DNA from: Linyphia triangularis
Taxonomy: Eukaryota > Arthropoda > Arachnida > Araneae > Linyphiidae
Length of the DNA stretch: 64,000 bases
NCBI GenBank assembly: GCA_963978545.1
Contig: OZ021723.1
Coordinates: forward strand, 44,779,069 to 44,843,068
Reading direction: 5' to 3'
The translations under genes and the position numbers were made by a program. Below, one piece after another: positions 51,575 to 62,499 of the stretch. The notes beneath the pieces are model-generated. The model did no database searches and was not told the DNA's origin. It saw only the letters and a program-made list of their open reading frames with translations. The first letter of the stretch is position 1; each line of letters starts with the position of its first letter.

Positions 51575-54079
51575 ATGTTTAAATCAGTTAAAGGCTTTAA
51601 AAAGGAAGACTTAATTTACTTGTGCCAAGAGATTAACGAGGACTTACCGTTTGAAAGTTACCATATCTACACTGAAAGATGTTATTCTAAACAGTAAATG
51701 CTATACAGAAGATCCGGACTTTGTTTCAGCCGTGTTAACCACAACTGTTTCTGAAAGGCAGGAAAAGGAAGAAGAGGCTAAAATTCAAAAACTTCAAGAA
51801 GTGAAAGAAAGAAAACTTGAAGAAGAGAGAAAGCGTCAAGACGAAGAGAAAAATCGCCAAGACGAAGAGAGAAAGCGCCAAGACGAGGAGAGAAAGCGCC
51901 AAGTCGAAGAGAGAGAACGGCAAAGACAACATGAGTTGGAATTAGCGAGATTAAATTCCCTGAAAGCTTTAGATGCTCAAGAAAATGATCAATCTACAGA
52001 ATCAGGTAGTGTAAAAAAGAAATTTCACTTACCTAAGTTAGAATTACGTCCTTTTTCTGGAGATTTAAAGGACTGGTTACCATTTTGGAGCCAGTTCGAA
52101 CATGTTCATAATGATATAGATATAGCACCAGAAAATAAATTTCAGTATTTAGTGCAAGCAACCGTTAGCGGATCGCGCGCTCGGGAGGTAGTGGAAAGTT
52201 TTCCGCCAACCGGCGCCAACTACGCCAAAGCTGTAGAATCTTTAAAATCGCGTTTTGGTCGAACTGATTTACTAGTGGAATTCTATGTCCGCGAGCTTTT
52301 AAAATTGGTTTTGGAAAACGCTTCGCAAAGTTCTACTGTTAATATATGTGCTCTGTATGACCATTTGGAGTCTCAGATCAGGGCATTAGAGACACTTGGC
52401 GTAACAACGGATAAAAGTGCTGCTCTGCTTCATCCTTTGGTTGAATCATGCTTACCGGAAGATACACTAAGAGTGTGGCAAAGACAAAGAAGTCCTGATT
52501 TCAGCCACAGTGGGGAACCGCAAGAAAGGCTTAGTAGCTTACTAAAATTTTTAAAATCTGAAGTTGAATCAGAGGAAAGAATTTGTTTGGCGATGCAAGG
52601 TTTCGGCTTGAACAAAAATAAAGACAGTAATGGGTCTAGAAATAAGAAATTTGAAACAAGAGTGAAACAGAATAAAACACCCACAGCCGCCGGTCTTTTT
52701 AACAATCCTCATACTCAAGAAACCAGAAAGTCGTGTGTATTTTGCGAGAAAACTCATTCCAGCTCAGACTGTTTTTCTGCACAAAGGATGAGTTTACCTG
52801 AAAGACAAAAGATTTTAAGGGAGAAAAATTGTTGTTTTGCCTGTCTGGCTCCCGGTCACCCCGTCCGAAAATGCCGTTCATTTTTGAGATGCGTAATTTG
52901 CGGGAAGAAGCATGTTCCCTTAATGTGCGAAACAAATGAGTCAAGGAAAAGTGATTTCAAAATGACAGAAGAAGCTGAAGTTGTCAACGAGGTCAACATG
53001 TCTAACCTGAGTGTGGGTCCTAAAGTGTTTTTGCAGACTCTAAAGTGCAAGCTCATATCAGATAAGAAAGACATAGTCGTGCGAATTGTTCTGGACACCG
53101 GCTCACAAAAGTCTTATATTGTAAAGAGTCTTGCTGAAGAAATGGAATATGCACATGTAAGGAAAGAAACTCTAGTACATTCACTGTTTGGCGGGATTAA
53201 ATCCAAAGAATTTGTGCATACATGTTACAGAATTAGATTGAAAAATATTAAGAACAATTTTGCGTGCAACTTTGAAGCATTGGATCAAGAAACTATATGT
53301 AATGATGTATCACCTGTGAATTCAGGGCCTTGGTTAAAAGAGCTTCAAGAAATGAATATAACATTAAGTGATGTTGGAGAAAAGGAACATCCAGTGCAAG
53401 TACTTATAGGAGCTGATCTTTTTGGAAAGATTTTAACCGGTCAGCGTAGGGTCCTATCAAGCGGATTAGTGGCCATCGAAACTTTGCTTGGATGGACTTT
53501 GTTAGGGAAAGTTCCTGAAAGTGCAGTAACGTCAAGCAATGCCATGTTGGTGACATCACTTTTCGTTAAAGAATTTGACATTTCAGATTTCTGGAAGTTG
53601 GATTCTATTGGGATCAAGGATCCTATTGAGAAGCTCTCTAAGAAAGAGCAAGAAGATTTGACTGCTGAAAATTTTCTTCGAACTGTTAGGTACAACAAAG
53701 AAAATCGCTATGAAGTTCACTTACCTTGGTTGGATGACTCTGTACCTTTACCGAACAATTTTGAACAAGCTAAAAGAAGATTAGACACCACAACCAAGAA
53801 ATTATTTCAGGAAAATTTGTACGACAACTACGAAGACATATTTTTAGAATGGCTACGTGAAGGAATTATCGAAGAAGTACCAGTTGAAGATAAAGATTTG
53901 CCTGCAAATTACCTACCTCATAGGCCTGTTATCAAAGTTAGTAAGACAACTCCAATTCGCCCGGTTTTTGATGCATCTGCTCGAATAAAGGGACATCCGT
54001 CACTAAATGACTCCCTACATAGCGGGCAAACTTGATTGAGTTGATTCCTGATATTTTGCTGCGGTTTCGAGAAAAGAAG
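51575..54079 (+). pseudogene. BEL-2 gag-protease-RT, first part
   Basis: Natural start at 51575 (MFKSVKGFKKEDLIYL); a frameshift near 51650 joins it to the long frame 51651-54035. That frame has a charged coiled coil of RQDEERK repeats, a DUF1759 gag domain (PFSGDLKDWLPFWSQFEHVH, LKSRFGRTDLLVEF), knuckles CFACLAPGHPVRKC and CVICGKKHVPLMC, an aspartic protease (IVLDTGSQKSYIV) and the RT start (YLPHRPVIKV, IRPVFDAS). A one-base loss near 54030 shifts the frame just before the Copia insertion. Close in layout to BEL-1 but a different family. Confidence 0.85.
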
Positions 54080-54275
54080 TGTTAGAATATTTAAATTCAA
54101 TATTTCATGTTACTCTATTTTTAAGCCACTACCTATTATTCCATTATACAGCATTTGTACAACTCAACTCTGTTCACCTGTTTGTAAGTTTAAAAAAAAT
54201 AGAAAATAATTCTTCTGGAAATAAAATAACCATTTTTCATCTTAAAGTTATTTCTGAGTTATTTCAAGTCCAATA
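54080..54275 (+). repeat. Copia 5' LTR
   Basis: Begins TGTTAGAATATTTAAATTC and ends CAAGTCCAATA. Directly after it, GATTATGAGACTGAG may be a primer site for an internal tRNA fragment, as in some Copia elements (tentative). Confidence 0.9.
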
Positions 54276-54370
54276 GATTATGAGACTGAGTGTAGTTTTG
54301 AAATATTTTTAAAGAATTTGAAATTGATTACGAAAGCAGAAGTTTTGATTCAGATTACACTGAAGACAAA

Positions 54371-55534
54371 ATGGCAGAAGGAGCTGGAATATCAATTACA
54401 AAACTAAATAATTCAAACTACCAAATTTGGAAGTATAAAGTGGAACTTCTATTAATTAAAGAAGGACTCTGGAATATTGTAGAAAATCAGAAACCTGCGG
54501 ATGCAAATGAAGATTGGATTACTAAGGATGGAAAGGCTCGGGCTACCATCGGACTTTTAGTAGAAGATAACCAACTGTGCCATGTGAAGAAACACAATAC
54601 AGCCAATGGTATGTGGAATTCTCTTCTCAACTATCATCAAAAATCAACATTATCAAACAAAGTCAACTTGCTGAAACGCCTGTGTAGTTTGAAACTGGAT
54701 GAACACAGTGATATGGAAGAACACATCAACACTATGACAGATCTAATTGATCAACTGACTGCATTGGGTGAAAATTTGGCGGAACCTCTAACTATGGCAT
54801 TATTGTTGAGCAGCCTCCCTGACAGCTATGCAACATTAATTACAGCTTTGGAGACCAGACCGGAAGCAGATTTGACACAAGAACTAGTTAAAAATAAGTT
54901 GATCGAAGAAAACAGAAGAAGAAGAGAACTGAACCATGAAAGCCAGCAAAGCCATGAAAAGGTATTAAAGGTCAATTCTACTGTTCAGAAGTATACAAAC
55001 AAAAGAAGCTGTTTTTTCTGTAAGAAGCCAGGCCACGACAAGGTAGATTGTCGAAAGTATAAAGCATGGTTACAACGGAAAGGAACAAATCAGCAAGAAA
55101 ATCAACATACAGCTAAGAAAGTAACTCTAGCAGATAACAGTTCAGAAATTACAATCAGCAATGAAGAACATATTTGTTTTATCTTGGGTGAAACAGAAAC
55201 TCTTACGTGGTATATTGACTCTGGTGCAACTTCCCACATGACCAGCAACTTTGATTTCTTTACAGAACTCGATGAAACCATTCAAGATAAAGTCTACCTT
55301 GCAGATGGACAAATCATAGTGACCAGTGGAAAGGGTGAAGGCTGGATATTTTATGAAAATGACCAGAATCAAGTAAGTAAAATAAAAGTTCAAGATGTCC
55401 TTTATGTGCCACAATTGCATGGAAATTTATTATCTGTCAAGAAACTAGTTGATAAAGGATTTAAAATTGACTTTAGTAATGGACAGTGTACTATAAAGTT
55501 AAAAGAAAAAAACTGTTGCTGTAGCAAATACTAA
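54371..55534 (+). pseudogene. Copia gag and protease
   Basis: MAEGAGISITKLNNSNYQIW opens a UBN2-type Copia gag. A zinc knuckle CFFCKKPGHDKVDC follows and the protease site is WYIDSGATSHMTSN. The frame ends early because of one extra A in the run at about 55503-55509; the next segment continues in another frame. Confidence 0.9.
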
Positions 55535-55541
55535 AAACAGT

Positions 55542-58067
55542 TTGTATGTACTAAATACACAAAAGGCATTAAGTGCAACTGATTGCAATTCTTTCTGTAT
55601 ACATGAATGGCACAAAAGATTAGGCCATCGAGATATTCAAGCTATAAAGAAAGTGGCGAATAAATATTTAGCCACAGGATTAAAGATAAAACCTTGTAAA
55701 CACACTGATGTATGCGAGATCTGCATTAAAGGGAAAATGACGAAAACATCGTTTCCAAAGAAATCGACAACAGAAACCTCAGAATTGTTTGAGTTGGTTC
55801 ATTCGGATGTTTGCGGACCAATTCATGTTGCAACACCAAGTGGAAACAGATATATACTTACACTAATCGATGATTTTAGCAGGTATACTAAAATTTATTT
55901 TTTGAAGAATAAGTCGGAAGTTTCAAGAAACATAATTCATTATGTGAAACAGGTTCAGACTATGTTCGGGAAAACACCAAAGTGCATAAGATCAGACAGA
56001 GGTGGTGAATACATGAATTCGGAAGTGGATAAAATCTTTATTGATGAGGGAATACAGAGACAAACCTCGGCACCATATACACCTCAGCAGAATGGGACTG
56101 CGGAACGTAAGAACAGATACCTTATTGAAATGACAAGATGTTTACTTCTAGAATCAGGTCTTGAAAATAAATATTGGGGAGAAGCTATTCAGACTGCCAA
56201 CTTCCTACAGAACAGACTGCCAACAAAACACCATGAAGTTACACCCTACGAGTTATGGCATGGTGAAAAACCAAGTCTGGAGGTAATCAAGACATTTGGC
56301 ATTAAAGCTTACACTCTAATCCCAGAAGGACAAAGATTAAAGTTAGACAACAAAGCAAAATTGATGACATTTGTGGGTTATCAAGAGGGATCTAAAGCCT
56401 ACAGATTGTTAGACAGAAAGACCAACAAGATTACCATCAGTAAACCTGTGAAGTTCGTAGACGATTTCGAGTCTGAAAGTCAAAAGGAAACCATACAAGA
56501 CAATTTAGTTGAAGAAGAACCATGTCAATTCGAACTTGAGGGGAAGACCAACTCTTCGGCATATTTTGATTTTGAAGAAACAAATGAAACAGATGAAGAA
56601 ACCAATATGCTCAGAAGATCAAATCGAGTTAGAAAAGCACCTGAAAGATTAATTGAAACAATTCAAATGGTTAAGGAAGGTGAAACTCAAGAAGCAGAAT
56701 CAAAAACATATGAAGCAGCGATCAAGTCTAAAGATGCTGAATCTTGGAGTAATGCAATGAAAGAAGAAATAAATTCACTGAAGGAAAGCAGAACTTGGGA
56801 ATTAACAAAACTTCCACCAAATAAAGAAGCAATAGCCAGCAAGTGGGTTTTCAAGAGAAAAATTGATGAAAACGGACATGTAGACAGATTTAAGGCCAGA
56901 TTGGTTGCGCAGGGATTTTCTCAAAAATTTGGCGAAGAATATGATGAAGTTTTCGCACCTGTTGTACGCCAGACTACATTTCGAACTTTGTTAACTATTG
57001 CAGGAAAAAGAAAAATGGAAGTTAATCAGTATGACATTCAGACAGCATACTTAAATGGCGATCTACATCATGATGTATACATGAAACAGCCAAAAGGATA
57101 TGAAGAACCAGGAAAGCAACATCTTGTTTGTAAACTTCAGAAGAGTTTATATGGTTTGAAACAGGGTGCAAACGAATGGAATAAGAAACTCCATGACAGT
57201 TTCATGAAAATGAGCTTCAAGCAGAGTAAGACAGACCCATGTCTATATTCGAAACATTCAAATGGAGCCTGGACCTATATTCTTGTGTATGTTGACGATC
57301 TGATTGCAGCCAGCAAAGAAAGTTTAAACTTAAGGGAATTTGAATTGGAACTTATGAAACAATTCAAAATAAAGAACCTGGGACATTTAAATTTTTATTT
57401 GGGTTTACAAATTGATCGAGATAATGGTGGACTTTTCTATTTGTATCAAACAAACTACATTAATCGAAAAATAAAGGAGTTTGGGTTAGAGGATTCGAAA
57501 CCATCAAGAATACCTCTGGAGCCAGGATACTTAAAGAGAAATGAAGTTGAAGATCCATTGGAAACAAATACAGTCTATCGAGCAGCTATAGGATCACTAC
57601 TTTACATTTCATCTAATACAAGACCAGATATATCAGTTAGTACATCAATTCTAGCTAGTAAAGTTAGCAGACCAACTCAAAGTGACTGGACAGAAGTTAA
57701 ACGAGTATTTCGATACTTGAAAACTACAGTGCACAAAAGACTAAAGTTAGGTTCAGATCTACACAGTGAAACTAGCATTTTAGAAGGGTATGTGGATGCC
57801 AATTGGGCAGGATCTGAGGGAAGAAGATCACAGAGTGGATATTTGTTCCAACTATATGGAGGGACAATATGTTGGTCAAGCAAGATACAGCCATCAGTTT
57901 CTTTATCGAGTGCAGAAGCTGAGTATGTAGCTCTTGCAGAATCAGCACAAGAAGCTATATGGTTAAACAGACTATTGAGGGATTTTCATGAAGCAGCTAC
58001 GGTACCTATAACCATATTCGAAGACAATTCAGAGCTGCATCAAAATGCTTACGAGTGGAAGGTTTAG
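55542..58067 (+). pseudogene. Copia integrase, reverse transcriptase and RNase H
   Basis: The segment starts in the HHCC zinc domain (HEWHKRLGHRD, CEICIKGK). The integrase core shows LVHSDVCGP, IRSDRGGEYMN and PQQNGTAERKN. The RT shows WVFKRKIDENG, FKARLVAQGFSQ, DIQTAYLNGDL, LYGLKQ and YVDDLIAAS. The RNase H shows YVDANWAGS and SSAEAEYVALAES. One extra T near 58027 shifts the last ~70 codons into the frame 58045-58242 (HIDIKYHFVRELV, DVMKADLLTKPL). All catalytic residues are kept. Confidence 0.92.
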
Positions 58068-58258
58068 TCAGCGCACCAAACACATTGACATTAAGTATCA
58101 TTTTGTTCGTGAACTTGTAACTAATAATTTTCTGTCGGTATTATACTGCCCAACTGATGTCATGAAAGCTGACTTATTGACGAAGCCTCTTGAAGCAGTT
58201 AAGACTGCAAAATTTTCAAAAGGAATGGGGTTGGTGGGATAGAAATATTGAGGGGGAG

Positions 58259-58454
58259 TGTTAGAATATTTAAATTCAATATTTCATGTTACTCTATTTT
58301 TAAGCCACTACCTATTATTCCATTATACAGCATTTGTACAACTCAACTCTGTTCACCTGTTTGTAAGTTTAAAAAAAATAGAAAATAATTCTTCTGGAAA
58401 TAAAATAACCATTTTTCATCTTAAAGTTATTTCTGAGTTATTTCAAGTCCAATA
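58259..58454 (+). repeat. Copia 3' LTR
   Basis: 196 bp, no difference seen from the 5' LTR. Confidence 0.93.
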
Positions 58455-58459
58455 AGAAG

Positions 58460-58636
58460 ATTGGCGTAATCGCAGACATAAAGAAAACCTTTTTGCAAAT
58501 TTGCCTTTGTAGAGAAGACCGTGACTTTGTGAGATTTCTGTGGTGGACAAATAAAGCTTGTGAAGACTACAGATTTTTTCGTCATGCCAGAATAGTTTTC
58601 GGCGTTCGCAGCAGTCCATTTCTATTAGGAGCTGTG
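58460..58636 (+). pseudogene. BEL-2 RT, second part
   Basis: Continues the RT with [19 protein letters not shown] and [16 protein letters not shown], then stops abruptly at the Polinton-2 end. Confidence 0.85.
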
Positions 58637-59510
58637 AGTAGTTAGAAAATGCCGATCCGGGGCCATGGCGCAATGCGCAAGGGATGAGGGATGATGACGT
58701 CACCGGAAGGGGGCGTGACCCGATATGACGTCACAGGAAGTGACATCACCGGATATGACGTCACCGGAAATCACGTGACCGGAAGTGGAGTTGAGTTGTT
58801 CCCCTCCTGTTGCTGTTTTAGTTTCGGTTTCATTATAAGCTGTTTGTGTATGACGTCACAGTAGGTATGACGTCATAATTTGTTTTATATTAAAGTTTAG
58901 AGCGATGGCAACACTTTTTAGTTTCGATTTACCTTTCAGGTGGAGTTGAGTTGTTCTAGGACTGCTTCTTAGTGAATAAGTTAGAGTAATAGATTTTTAT
59001 TGCATGACGTCACAGTGGATATGACGTCATAATTTGTTTTATATCAAAGTTTTGAGCGGTGGCAACACTTTTTAGTTTTTGTTTCCAGTTAACTGGAGTT
59101 GAGTTGTTCTAGGGCTGCTTCTAAGTGAATAAGTTAGAGCTATAGGTATTTTTGACTAGTGACGTCACAGTGGGTATGACGTCATTCATGATTTTACAAA
59201 ATTTACCTTTAAGACGATGGCAGCAATAGGAATATGCTAAGTTTTAGGCGGGATGGAGTTGAGTTGTTCTAGGGTTACTTTTAAGTGAATAACTTAGAGT
59301 GATAGGCTGTTTTACCAGTGACGTCACAGTGTTAATGTAGTGGGGATGACGTCACGATTTGCTTTATATCAAAGTTTAAGGAATGGCAACATCTTGTATC
59401 CTGATATAGCTAAGTCTCCTTTGATTGGTTGAAATAAAAGCTCGCTTCTGATTGGTTAGAATATGTCACGTGATTTCAAATGCTCTTCTCATTGACTATA
59501 CACTTTAGTA
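58637..59510 (+). repeat. Polinton-2 terminal repeat
   Basis: Shares with Polinton-1 the outer CCGGAAG/TGACGTCA block, the TTAGTTTCGGTTTCATTATA segment and several ~150-bp subrepeats with paired TGACGTCA. It retains the GTGACATCACCGG block missing from the left TIR of Polinton-1. Confidence 0.85.
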
Positions 59511-59569
59511 AGAGAGTTTACTACTAAGTTTAATGTAATTTCGGCGCCATCTAGTGGTAGGAAGGAACA

Positions 59570-60640
59570 TAAATTACACAGTTTATAACTTTTCATGCTT
59601 CACCATTAAAAACTTCAAATACATGCTAAGATAATATATTAACACAAATGCGTAAAGTTTCGGATTGAGTTGATTTTTTTTTTTTTATATATAAGTGCTT
59701 AACACGTTTAAACTAATGTTGAGAGATATAATCGCAAGACACTTTTAATGAATCAGGTTTAATCAATGTTAGACACATAAAGTCTCATTATTTTCTCAGT
59801 AACAGTATGAAATGTAAATATAAATTAAAATTTATGAGATAAAAATTTAAACTTTGCAATCTTAACGTGAAATTTTTTTTTACAGAGCTTAACATGTCAT
59901 TAAAAAGTTTTTTTTCTTTTATTGTCATAGTTTTTGAGGGATTGAATACACAATAAAAAGAACTTAGACTAGAATTAATTTTTAATATTCAGCAACTGAA
60001 ACCCATTATGGAAGTTAAAGCAATGATTTTTCAATTATTTTTAGGTTGAGTTAGTCTGACCCTGTTGAAGGGAATTAGTAGTTGTAGTGTGTTCACACGT
60101 GACTTTGCAATACAATATTAGTAATATACATTTCCCAAAAGAAATATTTATCACTTTGAATAGAAAAATGACGATTTTTTTTTTTATTTATATAAGTATT
60201 ATTCTCAATTTTGTAAATTTTAAATGTATTATCCATATTTTATTGAGGAATCTATAATTTTTTTCTTCTTCTTCCAGAATGGTTTAGGAAAAACATTTCT
60301 TTTTAGTCAGAACAATGTTTTCAAAGAGATGGAAATACATAACTTTTCGATATATCAACCTTCAAATACTTTGAAATTGATTCTATTTGTTACAATCGGT
60401 TGTAATTTAAAGCTATACTGTACTATGCGAGCGATATTATATATCTTAGCTACTTACAGTCTATGTTAAAATTTATATTACCAATAAACTTCTTAGAAAT
60501 TAATATGTTTATGTTAGTTATATTAATCAAGATAGTTTTTATTGTACGATGATACTTACTTGAGTTGATGAATGGCAACACAGAACTAGCTGCTAATGCT
60601 GAATAGAGATGTGATAACTGATTTTGGATACTCTAATGCC
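59570..60640. other. Polinton-2 interior, no gene recognised
   Basis: AT-rich. The 81-residue frame at 60224-60469 is low-complexity at its start and has no recognisable motif. Confidence 0.4.
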
Positions 60641-62220
60641 TAAATAAGAGAGAAAAAGTAACATACTTGAACATCTTACAACTAAGAATTCAAAAGTGAA
60701 CGTGAAAATTTACTTTACGAATAAAAATCATGTCTTTAAAATGTGTACGAATATCACTAAATAAGAGAAAAAAGTAACATACTTAAACTCTTTACGACAA
60801 ATAAGTTTAACATTAACGTAAAAAATTTACTTTACACATACAAATCACTTTAAAATGTGTAAAAATATCGCTAAATAAGAGAAAAAAAAAGTAACTTACT
60901 TAAAATTTCTAAGATAAATATTTAACCTTTACGCGAAAATTCCCTTCATATATAAAAATCACGACTTTAAAATAAAACATGCAAGAGAAAAGTAACGTAC
61001 TTAAACTTTCTACGACAAATAACTTTAACATTAACGTAAAATTTTACTTTACACATAAAAATCCGGACTTTAAAATCTGTAGAAATATCGCTAAATAAAA
61101 GAAGAAAAAAATTAACACACTTAAACTTTGTACGACAAATAACTTTGATATTAACGTAAAAAATTTTCTTCACATATAAAAATCACGACTTTAAAATGTG
61201 ACGTGTAAGAAGAATTAGCATACTTAAAATTTCTACGACAAATAATTTTAACCTTTACGCAAAAATGTACTACATATATAAAAATCATGTCTTTAAAATA
61301 TGTAAAAATATTGCTAAATAAAAGATAAAAGGTAACAAACTTAAACTTTCTACGACAAATAACTTTAACATTAACGTAAAATTTACCTTGCACATAAAAA
61401 TCACGACTTTAAATATGACATGTAGGAGGAAAGTATTACATACCAATAATTTCTACGACAAAGAATTCAAACATTGCCATTCATGTCTTTAAAATGTATA
61501 ATGACAACTCTAACTTTTAGAAAAAAGAAACACTAAAAATTTACAAGGCAAAGAATTTAAAATTGAACGTGAAAATTAACTTTACATGTACAATCATACT
61601 CTTATATCAACGATAAAGATAAAAAAAAAAAAGCTCTAAAAATGTATAAGACAAAGAATTTAAATAACACGCGAAAATTTACCTCACATATAAAAATTAT
61701 GTCTTTCAAATGTGTAAGAATAACGCTAAATTAGAGAAAAAGAAATATTAAAAATTTATAAGGTAAGGAATTGGAACAATACGCGAAAATTTATTTCACA
61801 CATAACATTTTTATCTTTAAAATGTGTGAGAATAATGATAAATTAGAGAAGAAAAAAAAATAACATACTTAAACTTTCTTCGACAAAAATTTAAACAATA
61901 CGCGAAATTTTCATACACAATTATTTTCTTAGGTTAATGTTAAATAATGGGAAATTTAACGGAATAAAAATTTCAAAGTTAAAGAATTTTAACCTTTACA
62001 CGAAAATTTACTTCTCATATACAATTAAACTCTTAGGTTAATGTTAAATAAAAGAAAAAGTAACATACTTAAAAATTTCTAAGATAAGCATAACATAAAA
62101 ATTTCGCATCATGTGTTTAAAATGTAACATAAAAGAGAAAAAAAACTAACATACTTGAACTTTCTATAGCAAAGAATTTAAGAGTTAGCGTAAAATTTTA
62201 CTTTACATATAACATTCACG
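60640..62220. repeat. array of diverged ~100-130-bp AT-rich repeats
   Basis: The unit contains AAGTAACATACTTAAACTTT, CTACGACAAATAACTTTAAC and ATAAAAATCACGACTTTAAA. About a dozen copies follow one another, with increasing decay and partial units toward the right. Confidence 0.85.
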
Positions 62221-62224
62221 TCTT

Positions 62225-62490
62225 TAAACGGGATGATAAGCATATGACGGTAATTAGCCAATCAGGTTAGCGGTAGGTGATACGCCACTTGCCGGCATTT
62301 TTAGACCGGAGGATGAATCACGCTAAAACTTGTTCAAACAGGTCGGGAGACTTGTACAGCAAGAACAGCAGCATCGACGTGCAAGTAGCGGGTGATGGTG
62401 AGGTGTGTCAGCAGGTTTTTGAGATTATCGGTTTCCTACTTTGCCTTTTTCATAATGAAATGTTTGTGAAACTTGGAATGAATTAAGTGG
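62225..62490. other. less AT-rich island of unknown nature
   Basis: About 260 bp with far more G and C than the flanks, right after the repeat array. Short frames exist on both strands (plus 62277-62486; minus LLTHLTITRYLHVDAAVLAV), none recognisable. It could be a promoter/first-exon region of a Polinton-2 gene. Confidence 0.3.
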
Positions 62491-62499
62491 ATTTCAAAG

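Larger units (their letters stand above)
54080..58454 (+). mobile_element. Copia LTR retrotransposon, very recent insertion
   Basis: A 5-bp TSD AGAAG (54075-54079 and 58455-58459) flanks 196-bp LTRs at 54080-54275 and 58259-58454 that look identical base for base. The order gag, protease, integrase, RT, RNase H is the Copia order. A GAGGGGGAG polypurine tract precedes the 3' LTR. Two single-base gains break the otherwise open coding region. Confidence 0.93.
51543..58636 (+). mobile_element. second BEL/Pao element (BEL-2), broken by Copia and Polinton-2
   Basis: The primer site at 51543 is followed by gag-pol from 51575. The RT is interrupted at 54079 by a Copia element, resumes at 58460 ([16 protein letters not shown]) and is broken again at 58636 by the end of a second Polinton (after SSPFLLGAV). 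Everything 3' of that RT block is missing from the window, presumably beyond the second Polinton. Confidence 0.85.

Noticed and set aside
60967..61393. Minus-strand frames with repeated FYVNVKVICRRKFKYV
   Set aside because: The protein repetition only mirrors the tandem DNA repeat; no start context or conserved domain.
60640..62220. CRISPR-like array
   Set aside because: Repeats are long, diverged and without unique spacers of constant size, and the genome is eukaryotic.
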